From NCBI GenBank assembly GCA_026710795.1, contig JAPOQK010000106.1, positions 1 to 64,000 on the forward strand: 64,000 nt of DNA. The letters are read 5' to 3'. Below, piece after piece: positions 26,295 to 33,885 of this stretch (positions are counted from its first letter, which is position 1; each line of letters starts with the position of its first letter). A program made the position numbers and the translations under genes. Under the pieces are notes generated by a model that saw only the letters and a list, made by a program, of their open reading frames with translations, did not search any database and was not told the origin of the DNA. This stretch comes from Candidatus Poribacteria bacterium (lineage in GTDB: Bacteria; Poribacteria; WGA-4E; WGA-3G).

Positions 26295-26663
26295 TTATTC
26301 TTCAAAAATAATAATTTGTGCAAGTAGACTTCCCGCTTGATTGTTATTATTAGGATTTTCGTTCATAGCCAGAAAAATAACACCGTCTGCAGGGGCAGGA
26401 TTATCGTATCGTGACCCAACAGCGAATACGCTACTCCCGATTCTTGCAATCAACGCACCAATGTTGGTCCCTGGTAAAAGGTAGCCATCTCCACCTGGTG
26501 TTTTTGGGACACCGTCAGCACCACACCATCCCGTTCGATTTTGCAAATCCGGTGACCATGCACCCTCAGCATCAATTACGAGACGTTGACCTTTTTCAAT
26601 GCGTACATAACTCTCTTGCCAAACAGGGCTCGGACGTGCTGTCCGAATAACAGTGAATGCCAT
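26295..26663 (-). CDS. LecA (PA-IL)-like calcium-dependent lectin
   Basis: 122 aa, the length of Pseudomonas aeruginosa LecA. The fold-defining features align by eye: an N-terminal beta strand, the GWCGADG turn, LLPGTNIGALIARIGS (LecA has a similar GALVMKIG), FAVGSRY, and FLAMNENPNNNNQAGSL, where LecA places its Ca2+ and galactose ligands (a D/E around residue 102 and the Asn pair at 107-108). No signal peptide is present, as in LecA itself. A galactose- or glycan-binding lectin is the natural reading. It lies between the cyclophilin lipoprotein and the DUF1844 gene on the minus strand. Confidence 0.72.
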   Translation of the reverse strand: MAFTVIRTARPSPVWQESYVRIEKGQRLVIDAEGAWSPDLQNRTGWCGADGVPKTPGGDGYLLPGTNIGALIARIGSSVFAVGSRYDNPAPADGVIFLAMNENPNNNNQAGSLLAQIIIFEE

Positions 26664-26724
26664 TCAATTTTCCTTTCAATTTTCATATAGGACTGTAAAT
26701 ATATGAAGGAACATCCTATAACAA

Positions 26725-27366
26725 TTATTCCTCAGTGCGTTCACGTATTGTAATATCCAATATTTTATCATACTTTACAATACTATCTAATACCTCTAAA
26801 CCACTGATTACTTTACCGAGAGTTGTATAGTCTTCATCCAATGCTATTGCATCCTTACAAATAAAGAATTCATCTCCATCAGAAACAGTTTCCCCAGGGG
26901 TCTTTGCCAATAGTACGACACCTCTAACAAGCTGATGATCACTTTTTTCAATCGGTATTGTATCATTAGCAAGTTTGGAACCTGCTTGGATGAAAAGCTC
27001 CTGAACATCATGAAAATGCTCATTTCTGTAATTCGCACTGTTCGCGTTTTTGATAAAATTCTTTGATGCTAATGGGGCATCGGAGGCATAGAATTCAAAC
27101 TCTATATTACCTTTCGCAGTTTGTATAACAGCTATTGCATTCGCGGGATCTATATCACGGATAATCTTCCTCTCTGCTTCCGCAGGTTCCTCCGCAGGTT
27201 TGATAACTGTCTGTTGTGTTTCAGCCTCAGGTTGTGCAGTTTCTTCTGTAGTGGTTTCTGATGTCTCTTTGTTTTGTTGTGAACAACTGAAAAGAAAAAG
27301 CAGAGACAGACATGACAATACGATAAGTAAGATGGGATATTGCTTAACTTTCTGATGACTTAACAT
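26725..27366 (-). CDS. Cyclophilin-type PPIase-like lipoprotein, active-site arginine lost
   Basis: About 213 aa from the ATG at 27366, chosen so that the lipobox (SLLFLFSC) sits near residue 27; in-frame starts extend to 27408. A Glu/Thr/Ala-rich linker leads to a cyclophilin domain (AVIQTAKGNIEFEFYASDAP, GKVISGLEVLDSI). The catalytic F-H-R of CypA-type enzymes reads F-H-D (HFHDVQELFIQAG), and G-S-Q-F-F is G-D-E-F-F, so prolyl isomerase activity is doubtful. Its start overlaps the end of the next cyclophilin gene by 23 bp, so the two are coupled. Probably a periplasmic folding or binding factor. Confidence 0.8.
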   Translation of the reverse strand: MLSHQKVKQYPILLIVLSCLSLLFLFSCSQQNKETSETTTEETAQPEAETQQTVIKPAEEPAEAERKIIRDIDPANAIAVIQTAKGNIEFEFYASDAPLASKNFIKNANSANYRNEHFHDVQELFIQAGSKLANDTIPIEKSDHQLVRGVVLLAKTPGETVSDGDEFFICKDAIALDEDYTTLGKVISGLEVLDSIVKYDKILDITIRERTEE

Positions 27367-27913
27367 ACTTTGACTTTGCCTCCAATCGGATTTTAGTGAT
27401 GACATCACCCATTACTAAGTTATCAACGACTTCCATACCTTGTATAACGCTACCGAATGTAGTATAACCTCCATCAAGATGAGGTTGTGGTTTCAGACAA
27501 ATGTAGAACTGACTTCCCGCAGAATTCGGTCTATCTGGTCGCGCCATTGCTATAGTACCTCTTAGATGTTTCCGTTGGTTTGGATTCGTATACTCGTCAA
27601 CAATAGTCCAACCTGGACCACCATATCCATCTCCATTCGGACATCCTCCTTGAACGACACTCAAACCTGGTGTTTTCAATATCCTATGAAATATCAATCC
27701 ATCGTAGAACTTTAGGTCAATCAATTTTATGAAGTTTTCGACTGTTTTGGGGGCAGATTCTGGATAGAACTCTACAACGAATGTCCCTTTAACAGTTTTG
27801 ACGACAGCAACCTGTTCCTGTGGGGATTCCTCCCCTCCAAAAGGCAATAGTGCACAACCTGTTATGATTTGAAATATAGCAATTAATACTAATAGATATG
27901 CAAAAGTCTTCAT
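27344..27913 (-). CDS. Cyclophilin-type peptidyl-prolyl isomerase, lipoprotein
   Basis: 189 aa from the ATG at 27913, chosen because AAAGGA lies 7 nt upstream and the lipoprotein signal (LIAIFQIITGC) follows. The active-site segments are complete: DGLIFHRILK (catalytic Arg present), GTIAMARPDRPNSAGSQFYI and GGYTTFGSVIQGMEVVD. It accelerates cis-trans prolyl isomerisation in the cell envelope. It is the catalytically competent partner of the degenerate gene that overlaps its end. The LamG gene upstream ends 17 bp before. Confidence 0.88.
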   Translation of the reverse strand: MKTFAYLLVLIAIFQIITGCALLPFGGEESPQEQVAVVKTVKGTFVVEFYPESAPKTVENFIKLIDLKFYDGLIFHRILKTPGLSVVQGGCPNGDGYGGPGWTIVDEYTNPNQRKHLRGTIAMARPDRPNSAGSQFYICLKPQPHLDGGYTTFGSVIQGMEVVDNLVMGDVITKIRLEAKSKYVKSSES

Positions 27914-27930
27914 CAATTTTCCTTTGTTGT

Positions 27931-28722
27931 TCATCGTGATTTGATACGTGCCCATGTTGTCGTTAACTTGTCGTCAGTAGGAGTAACATTAGCACTCGGA
28001 TTATCCATATCCAACATCAGTTCCTCTTGGGTTAACGCATAATCATAGATCTTTATCTCATCAAGGGCACCATTGACAAATCGTTGGTTTCCACCACGAG
28101 CACCAATAAAAAGCGGTTCATTGTTAGATGTCAGCTTTCCTTTGCATTCCAATTCTTTATTGAGTTCACCATCAATATACAACTTAATTGTGGTACCATC
28201 CCAAGTGCCTGCAAGGAAGTGCCATGTTTCATCCTGTATGTTATCGCCAATATTATGTTCACGACAATTATCAGGTAAATCGAAGAATTGAAGAAGCGAG
28301 CCTCCACGATACCATGCAGCAAGCGTAAATAATCCAGCTTTCCAAGAGTTTCCTTTTTCAACACCTGTCTGAACATCTGAACCTGCTCCACCAGCGCTTG
28401 GACGCAAATTTGCCCAGAATTCAACCGTAATACCATCAACAACATGCAAACTATCGTGATCTTCAACTTCTCCCCACGATGCTCCATCTAACTCAATCGC
28501 TTTTCCAAACATACCATCAACTAATTTATGGTTGCCATTGAACTCTGCATCATTATTGTATCCTGACAAATCACTTACCACATCCCCATTTATTTCATCA
28601 AAGGATAAGTGCAGGATTAGGTCTTCAGCCGAACATATACCAGTCAGCAAGATAGTTCCGAAGATAATAATGTACATACTAAAACAAGTAATAAAACTGT
28701 ATCTTTTCGTCAAAAAGTTCAC
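27931..28722 (-). CDS. Secreted LamG-domain protein with C-terminal KLxTTWxxIK motif (third)
   Basis: 263 aa. The long N-terminal region has a signal peptide (TCFSMYIIIFGTILLTG, cleaved near CSAED). The LamG domain is recognised by LILHLSFDEINGDVVSDLSG, ITVEFWANLR, ETWHFLAGTWDGTTIKLYID and GALDEIKIYDYALTQEEL. The C-terminus reads TPTDDKLTTTWARIKSR, the same terminal motif as the tandem LamG pair at 8-9.6 kb. A promoter lies at 28830-28858. The two cyclophilin lipoprotein genes follow on the same transcript. Confidence 0.87.
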   Translation of the reverse strand: MNFLTKRYSFITCFSMYIIIFGTILLTGICSAEDLILHLSFDEINGDVVSDLSGYNNDAEFNGNHKLVDGMFGKAIELDGASWGEVEDHDSLHVVDGITVEFWANLRPSAGGAGSDVQTGVEKGNSWKAGLFTLAAWYRGGSLLQFFDLPDNCREHNIGDNIQDETWHFLAGTWDGTTIKLYIDGELNKELECKGKLTSNNEPLFIGARGGNQRFVNGALDEIKIYDYALTQEELMLDMDNPSANVTPTDDKLTTTWARIKSR

Positions 28723-28829
28723 ATCTACACTCCATTCAAAGTTTTTTATAGCGTTACTTAAACGTTTATTGTATTGTCAGATATTTCACCAATATAATCA
28801 AAATTTCCTACGCAGTCATTTACATATTA

Positions 28830-28858
28830 AGGATACCAAAAGTTTTTGAAAAAGTCAA
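28830..28858 (-). promoter_or_regulatory. Promoter of the LamG-cyclophilin operon
   Basis: Minus strand: TTGACT (28858-28853), 17 nt, TATCCT (28835-28830). The start would be about 28823, giving a leader of about 100 nt to the ATG at 28722. The hexamers match consensus at 5/6 and 4/6. Confidence 0.55.
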
Positions 28859-28909
28859 GTGGTTTATTAGATATAACATGAGTTTGGTATATCAGAAGTG
28901 AATGAGATT

Positions 28910-29085
28910 GTAGGTTGAGTTGAAGAACGAAACTCGTAGTTGTCAGTTTAAGAAAAAATTTCTTGATTTTTTCTTCTGGAAGGGCTTCTAAGTCCGACAT
29001 CTTACATTCTGTAGGAGCGCGGCGAATGTCAACAGGGCATTCACAACGTTGATTTATGGGGTTCGCTCCGCTCTACTCAACCTAC
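28910..29085. repeat. Composite element: outer inverted repeat with a nested second repeat
   Basis: GTAGGTTGAGT (28910-28920) and ACTCAACCTAC (29075-29085) are perfect inverted repeats. Between them lies another element: CCGACATCTTACATTCTGTAG, cut at 20 here, then GAATGTC and GGCATTC arms (29024-29042) and a GTTGATTT block shared with the 12.1, 18.8 and 56.7 kb copies. The arrangement suggests one palindromic repeat inserted into another. No coding capacity. Confidence 0.6.
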
Positions 29086-29168
29086 ATCTACATTTGTGTC
29101 TAATTATCAAACTCACGTTTGCATTAACTAAACCAGCTTTGATGTTTGCTTATTTTCTCGATTCTGAC

Positions 29169-29231
29169 AAAAAACTGAAAACTGAAAACTGACCACTGAA
29201 AACTGAAACATACATGAAACATACATGAAAC
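29169..29231. repeat. Short tandem repeats (ACTGAAA units and a CATGAAA unit)
   Basis: Units of the form ACTGAAAA are repeated five to six times with one interruption, then the unit ACATACATGAAA occurs twice. It is a simple-sequence stretch inside the non-coding region 28723-29989, which otherwise holds the repeats and 149-nt elements listed here. Confidence 0.6.
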
Positions 29232-29337
29232 GTATTGTTCCGAACCCCACGTCTCCCTTCCAACCTCCCAAACCACGTGTTATAATACTATCACTATGAA
29301 AAACACAACCACATACAACCCCAACATAACCGTGTTC

Positions 29338-29429
29338 GTAGGTCGGAGCGAGCAAAGCGACCTCCGACATCTTACATTCTGTAGAGGCGACCTCCGACAT
29401 CTTACATTTTGTAGAAGGAACCTCCGACA
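29338..29429. repeat. GTAGGTCGGAG-type palindromic repeat with tandem tail
   Basis: GTCGGAG and CTCCGAC flank the sequence CGAGCAAAGCGAC; the tail CCTCCGACATCTTACATT is then repeated, giving three copies of CCTCCGAC separated by TCTGTAG-like spacers. Related copies are at 29606-29638 and 56579-56640 and, decayed, near 46800. Confidence 0.65.
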
Positions 29430-29443
29430 AATAGCCAAAAACA

Positions 29444-29592
29444 AAAGATACAGTTTTTCAAGTTTTTTTTTACACAGTAAACCGATAAGAATAACCCATA
29501 AACCCAGACAGGAACTAAAACCAGACCACAACACAGTAAAGATACAGTTATGTAAAAAAAGGCACAAAACTGTATCTTTTTAATACGGAGGA
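29444..29592. ncRNA. 149-nt structured element A (candidate RNA or mobile DNA structure)
   Basis: Strand undetermined. The left arm AAAGATACAGTTTT (from 29444) is repeated internally as AAAGATACAGTTATG (29538-29552) and inverted at the right end (AAAACTGTATCTTTTT, 29566-29581). A 29-nt core at 29496-29524 (starting CCATAAACCC) is identical to element B. The right arm can pair with either the outer left arm or the internal copy, so two alternative helices are possible. CGGAGGA closes the unit, like a ribosome binding site. Exactly the same length as element B, 90 bp further on. Confidence 0.5.
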
Positions 29593-29605
29593 AAACAACA
29601 CGATT

Positions 29606-29638
29606 CGTAGGTCGGAGCGAGCGAAGCGACCTCCGACA
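29606..29638. repeat. GTCGGAG/CTCCGAC palindromic repeat (short copy)
   Basis: GTAGGTCGGAG and CTCCGAC flank GCGAGCGAAGCGAC. It sits between the two 149-nt elements and may have inserted into the sequence that follows element A. Confidence 0.6.
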
Positions 29639-29681
29639 GGATATTAGACAATTCAAAAAACAGACAAAAATCAAGCAGAAC

Positions 29682-29830
29682 AAAGGTTACCGTTTTTGAT
29701 TTTTTTTACATTCAAAAAAAGTTATAAAAACAATCCATAAACCCAGACAGGAACTAAAACCAGTGAAAAATCCCAAAAGGTACCGTTATGCAGAAATTAG
29801 GCACAAAACGGTAACTTTTAAATCGGAGGA
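29682..29830. ncRNA. 149-nt structured element B, arms covarying with element A
   Basis: Same architecture and length as element A: left arm AAAGGTTACCGTTTTT (29682-29697), internal copy AAAGGTACCGTTATG (29776-29790), inverted right arm AAAACGGTAACTTTT (29805-29819), identical 29-nt core (29735-29763), terminal CGGAGGA (29824-29830). Where A has GATACAG, B has G(T)TACCG at all three sites, with the inverted arm changed to match, so the pairing is kept although the bases changed. After the GGAGGA an ATG opens only a three-codon frame. No known family recognised. Confidence 0.5.
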
Positions 29831-29960
29831 TAATTCCAATGAAATTATAAGACAAAAACAAACAATTCGCAGTCAAATCTGATATCTGAAATTCTGTGCA
29901 TGATGTTTCCATTGTTATTTTTATGCAAGAAACTTTACATACCTTAACAAAAAGGTGCAC

Positions 29961-29989
29961 TTGTCAAAAACCACATTTTCAACTACAAT
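29961..29989 (+). promoter_or_regulatory. Promoter abutting the FemAB-like start codon (leaderless candidate)
   Basis: TTGTCA (29961-29966), 17 nt, TACAAT (29984-29989). The next bases are the GTG at 29990 and an in-frame GTG at 29996, exactly where transcription would begin. No Shine-Dalgarno sequence is present. Confidence 0.45.
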
Positions 29990-31015
29990 GTGCATGTGTA
30001 TACCTTAGAACCTATTACATCCCAAAACGTAAATGTATGGGATTCTTTAATCCAACAAAGCACAAATACCACCGCATTCCAAAGTGCTACATGGCGAAAT
30101 ACGCTTACGAATTCTTTCAAACAACTTGATCCGGTATATCTACTTGTCAAGGAAGATAACAAGTTGATCGGTGGAATACCTGCGTTTGTTTTTCAACCGA
30201 TACCGGGTATCCGTTTATGGCAATCAATACCGTGGAACCTGTTTGGGGGACCCCAAATCATTGATTCGGTAAAAGTTAACCAAATCAAATTGATTTCTGC
30301 AATTGTGTCCTATATTGAAACTAAAGCAACAGAAAATGGGTGGTGTGAATTGTATTGGACGTTTTCACCAGATGAAACCCAAACATACGGTGACTTTCTC
30401 ACAGAACTCGGATATGAATCGACCGAAAGGTTTACACATATATTAAAGACCAATGAAAATATCGATTCTATTTGGACTGCATATAATAAACGAGTACGTG
30501 GAGCAGTCCGTAAGGCAGAAAAATCAGGTGTACAAGTCACCGTCACTGAAAAAATCGAAGACTTGACTGATTTCTATGATATGTACCTAATGACCGTTAA
30601 ACGTTTAGGTGGGACACCGAAACCACGCAAGCTTATGGAGATGCTCCTTCAGCAAGGTATTGCTAAACTTGCAATTGCTTCTTATGAAGAAAGAATAATA
30701 GCCGGACTACTCTATCTATATTATAATCACACTGTGACTTTATGGTGTGAGGCATCATTACCTGAGTTTTTACAATATCGTCCAAATAATGCTATTTTTC
30801 ATCATATTATCACATGGGCATGTAAGGAAGGTTATGAATGGGTTGATTTTGGAGCATCACCTCCAGAAAATGAAGGGTTAATTGCACACAAAGAACAATA
30901 TCGTGCCAAAAAGACTAACTTTAGTAGTTATACTAAAGTTATTTCACCATACAAACGTTCACTATGGACACGGAGTGAAAGCGTACTGCGGAAAATATAT
31001 ACATGGCTGCAGTAA
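29990..31015 (+). CDS. FemAB/BioF2-like GNAT acyltransferase
   Basis: 341 aa. The duplicated GNAT fold is recognised by WNLFGGPQII, the central KRVRGAVRKAEKSGVQVTV segment, IAGLLYLYYNHTVTLWCEAS and the C-terminal YEWVDFGASPPENEGLIAHK. This combination is typical of the FemAB/FemX-related acetyltransferases that add amino acids to peptidoglycan or act in exopolysaccharide (PEP-CTERM/XrtA-type) clusters. The GTG at 29990, or 29996 if leaderless, follows directly after a promoter. No signal peptide. It heads a run of plus-strand genes (sulfatase, phosphodiesterase). Confidence 0.75.
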   Translation: MHVYTLEPITSQNVNVWDSLIQQSTNTTAFQSATWRNTLTNSFKQLDPVYLLVKEDNKLIGGIPAFVFQPIPGIRLWQSIPWNLFGGPQIIDSVKVNQIKLISAIVSYIETKATENGWCELYWTFSPDETQTYGDFLTELGYESTERFTHILKTNENIDSIWTAYNKRVRGAVRKAEKSGVQVTVTEKIEDLTDFYDMYLMTVKRLGGTPKPRKLMEMLLQQGIAKLAIASYEERIIAGLLYLYYNHTVTLWCEASLPEFLQYRPNNAIFHHIITWACKEGYEWVDFGASPPENEGLIAHKEQYRAKKTNFSSYTKVISPYKRSLWTRSESVLRKIYTWLQ

Positions 31016-31063
31016 TAGAAATATTAGCATAATACCTCAATGTTAACAGTAATAGGAGAAATG

Positions 31064-32416
31064 ATGGAACGTAAACCTAATTTAATTTTCGTATTTGGAG
31101 ACCAGCACCGTCAATGTGATGTCGGATGTGCAGGCAATCCACAAGTACAAACTCCCGCTATGGATCAACTTGCACAGGAAGGCATGTTTTTTCCAAACAC
31201 CTTTACCAACGTCCCGATATGCGTGCCTGCGCGCGGATCTTTGATGACAGGGAAACATCCCTTAAGCCACAAAGCAGTTTCCAACGACTTACCACTTCCA
31301 TTGACAGAAACAGGTATCGCACAGGTATATAAAGATATTGGATACGAAACAGGATATATCGGCAAATGGCATCTCGGAGGGGTTCCAAGAGATAAGTTTA
31401 TTACACCTGAGATGCGGTTCGGTTTTGACCATTGGGTTGGATGGAATTGCCATCATAACTATTTCAACGCACCTTATCACGATTCCGATGGGAACAAAAT
31501 GCAGATTGAGGGTTATGAACCAGATTTTCAAACCGATCAAGCTATACAATACTGCCGCGACCACGCTGATGAACCTTTTTGTCTATATGTCAGTTGGGGA
31601 CCACCGCACAATCCTTATGAACATGTCCCAGAAAAATATAAAGAGATGTATCCACCCGAGGATATCCAGTTGCGTCCAAACGCTGTAGATACACCCGCAA
31701 TACGTAAGGATATATCAGGTTACTACGCACATATCACTGCATTAGACGATAACTTAGGTCGCTTGATGACAGCCCTTGATGAAATCGGGATTGCTGAAGA
31801 TACTATCCTTGTATATACATCTGATCATGGGGATATGCTTGGTAGCCACGGACACAACAGAAAAGAACGTCCGTGGGACGAATCAAGCCGTATACCATTT
31901 ATGATCCGTTATCCACGCAAAATTCCAACAGGGGTTACCCGCGATACCTTACTAAGCCTTGTTGATTTTATGCCATCAATGCTATCTTTGTGTGATTTGC
32001 CAATTCCTGAAGGTGTTGAAGGTATTGACCTTTCAGATGCAATGCTTGGAAAGGAAATTGACGAACCGCAATCCGTTTTGCTTGAATTGCCTATGCATGG
32101 GGGAGAGGGTAACAATTTCGGTCTCACCGAATGGCGAGGAGTCCGCACTCACCGTTATACCTATGCGCGCCATTACGATGGAACAGGTTGGCTTCTCTAC
32201 GATAACGATAATGACCCGTTTCAGATGAACAACCTAATTGATGATGCGAACTCACAATCAATTCGGGATGAGTTAGAGGAAGAACTTCACCAATGGTTAA
32301 AACGAATAAACGATCCTTGCATCGCTGGTATAGACCACATCCGACAACTCGGTTTAGCTGAATTGTGGAATCTCAGTGAGCAGCGATTGGGTGGAAGAAA
32401 ACCGCGTTGGGCATAA
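31064..32416 (+). CDS. Formylglycine-dependent sulfatase, C-x-P-A-R type
   Basis: 450 aa from ATG 31064, which has AGGAG 5 nt upstream; ATG codons at 31061 and 31040 are alternatives. The signature is C53-V-P-A-R (PICVPARGSLMTGKHP), the C/S-x-P/A-R variant used by many bacterial sulfatases. Later motifs YTSDHGDMLGSHGH and the Asp/His metal residues are present. The N-terminal metal position reads FVFGDQHRQ, lacking the first Asp of the usual D-D pair seen in the other sulfatase here. No signal peptide. It probably acts on a sulfated substrate in the cytosol or after non-classical export. Confidence 0.88.
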   Translation: MERKPNLIFVFGDQHRQCDVGCAGNPQVQTPAMDQLAQEGMFFPNTFTNVPICVPARGSLMTGKHPLSHKAVSNDLPLPLTETGIAQVYKDIGYETGYIGKWHLGGVPRDKFITPEMRFGFDHWVGWNCHHNYFNAPYHDSDGNKMQIEGYEPDFQTDQAIQYCRDHADEPFCLYVSWGPPHNPYEHVPEKYKEMYPPEDIQLRPNAVDTPAIRKDISGYYAHITALDDNLGRLMTALDEIGIAEDTILVYTSDHGDMLGSHGHNRKERPWDESSRIPFMIRYPRKIPTGVTRDTLLSLVDFMPSMLSLCDLPIPEGVEGIDLSDAMLGKEIDEPQSVLLELPMHGGEGNNFGLTEWRGVRTHRYTYARHYDGTGWLLYDNDNDPFQMNNLIDDANSQSIRDELEEELHQWLKRINDPCIAGIDHIRQLGLAELWNLSEQRLGGRKPRWA

Positions 32417-32425
32417 GGAAGAAGC

Positions 32426-33823
32426 ATGAAAAAACGGGTGATGGTTATCGGATGGGATTGTGCTGCCCCTGAATTGGTATTTGATGCATTCAAAGACGAC
32501 ATGCCAAATACACAACGGTTGATGCAGGAAGGTGTCTATGGACAATTGGAAAGCACTATCCCACCTATCACCGTACCTGCGTGGATGTGTATGATGACAA
32601 GTCGTGATCCGGGTGAACTCGGTATCTACGGCTTTCGTAACCGTCAAGATTATACTTATGATACACTCACCATTCCCAATTCAGATGCCATCAAAGTACC
32701 AACACTCTGGGAACTGCTTGGACAAGAACAAAAACGTTCTGTCGTTTTAGGTGTGCCACTCACCTATCCTGCCAAACAGTTCCCCGGATGGATGGTTACC
32801 AGTTTTCTAACACCAGTTGATCCAAACTATCCTTTGACAGAAACCAATCTGCAGTGGACATTTCCACCACGACTGAAACGAGAAATTGCGCAAATTGCAC
32901 GAGACTACATGATTGATATACCACATTTTCGCACGGATAAACGTGCTGAGTTGGAAATGCAGTTACTGAAAATGACACGTGCGCGTTTCAAATTCGCAAG
33001 GTATCTACTTGAAAAAAAATCGTGGGACTTCTTTATGATGGTGGAAATGGGTTCTGACCGACTTCATCACGCATTTTGGCGTTATTGGGACAAAACACAT
33101 CCTAAATATGAACCGAATTCACCATTTACAAATACGATGCGGAACTACTATCGCACACTTGATGAAAAACTTGGGAAAATGTTGTCCTGTGTTGATGAGG
33201 AAACGACTGTTATAATTGTTTCTGATCATGGTGCGAAAAGGATGGATGGTGGTATATGTGTCAATGAATGGCTAAGGAAACACGGTTATCTGACACTTAA
33301 GACCGAGCCGAAAGATATAACACGGTTTACTCCTGATATGGTAGATTGGGATCAGACAATGGCATGGGGAGAAGGGGGCTATTATGGTCGGATCTTTCTC
33401 AACGTTGTTGGTAGAGAACCAAATGGTATTGTCAAAGCAGAGGATTATGAAATCGTTCGTGATGAGTTAAAAACGCAACTTGAGGGAATTACAGACGAAT
33501 CGGGGCAGAATATCAATACGCGGGTATTTAAACCGCAGGAGATATATCGTGAGTGTAACAACATTCCACCAGATCTTATTGTCTACTTCGGCGATCTCTA
33601 TTGGCGTTCTGTCGGAAGTGTTGGATACAATAGCATCTATACTTATGAAAACGATACCGGTCCTGACGATTGTAACCATGCTGAAATGGGTATGTTTATC
33701 ATCAATGGGAACAGACACCTGCACGGACTTCACCGGACGAAAAGCATATACGACATTGCCCCGACTGTGCTAAAAGAATTTGGCATTGACATCCCAGATG
33801 CAATGCAAGGCGTTCCAATTTAG
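32426..33823 (+). CDS. Alkaline phosphatase superfamily phosphodiesterase / nucleotide pyrophosphatase
   Basis: 465 aa. The fold is identified by VIGWDCAAPELVFD (metal Asp11), PPITVPAWMCMMT (probable nucleophile T49), IVSDHGAKRMDGG and NCHAEMGMF-like NHAEMGMFIINGN. Similar proteins are annotated as type I phosphodiesterase/nucleotide pyrophosphatase. The gene follows the sulfatase by 9 bp with AAGGAAG before the ATG, so the two are one operon and may process related sulfated or phosphorylated molecules. No signal peptide. Confidence 0.85.
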   Translation: MKKRVMVIGWDCAAPELVFDAFKDDMPNTQRLMQEGVYGQLESTIPPITVPAWMCMMTSRDPGELGIYGFRNRQDYTYDTLTIPNSDAIKVPTLWELLGQEQKRSVVLGVPLTYPAKQFPGWMVTSFLTPVDPNYPLTETNLQWTFPPRLKREIAQIARDYMIDIPHFRTDKRAELEMQLLKMTRARFKFARYLLEKKSWDFFMMVEMGSDRLHHAFWRYWDKTHPKYEPNSPFTNTMRNYYRTLDEKLGKMLSCVDEETTVIIVSDHGAKRMDGGICVNEWLRKHGYLTLKTEPKDITRFTPDMVDWDQTMAWGEGGYYGRIFLNVVGREPNGIVKAEDYEIVRDELKTQLEGITDESGQNINTRVFKPQEIYRECNNIPPDLIVYFGDLYWRSVGSVGYNSIYTYENDTGPDDCNHAEMGMFIINGNRHLHGLHRTKSIYDIAPTVLKEFGIDIPDAMQGVPI

Positions 33824-33832
33824 ATATAAGAA

Positions 33833-33861
33833 TTGATAATCACACGATATAGTGATAGAAT
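33833..33861 (+). promoter_or_regulatory. Promoter of the AAA-nuclease gene
   Basis: TTGATA (33833-33838), 17 nt, TAGAAT (33856-33861). The start near 33868 leaves a leader of 18-24 nt before the ATG codons at 33886 and 33892, with only a weak AGG as ribosome binding site. Confidence 0.5.
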
Positions 33862-33885
33862 TACATAATAAAAACTGAAATAGGT

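Noticed and set aside
29280-29683. Several overlapping 90-100 codon frames, very hydrophobic, over the 149-nt elements and repeats
   Set aside because: They are produced by A/T-rich repeat sequence; none has a ribosome binding site with a consistent start, and elements A and B do not share a frame along their length.
29444-29830. Retron msr-msd or CRISPR-like interpretation of the paired 149-nt elements
   Set aside because: No reverse transcriptase or Cas gene is nearby, and only two copies exist without spacer-like regularity; left as an unassigned structure.
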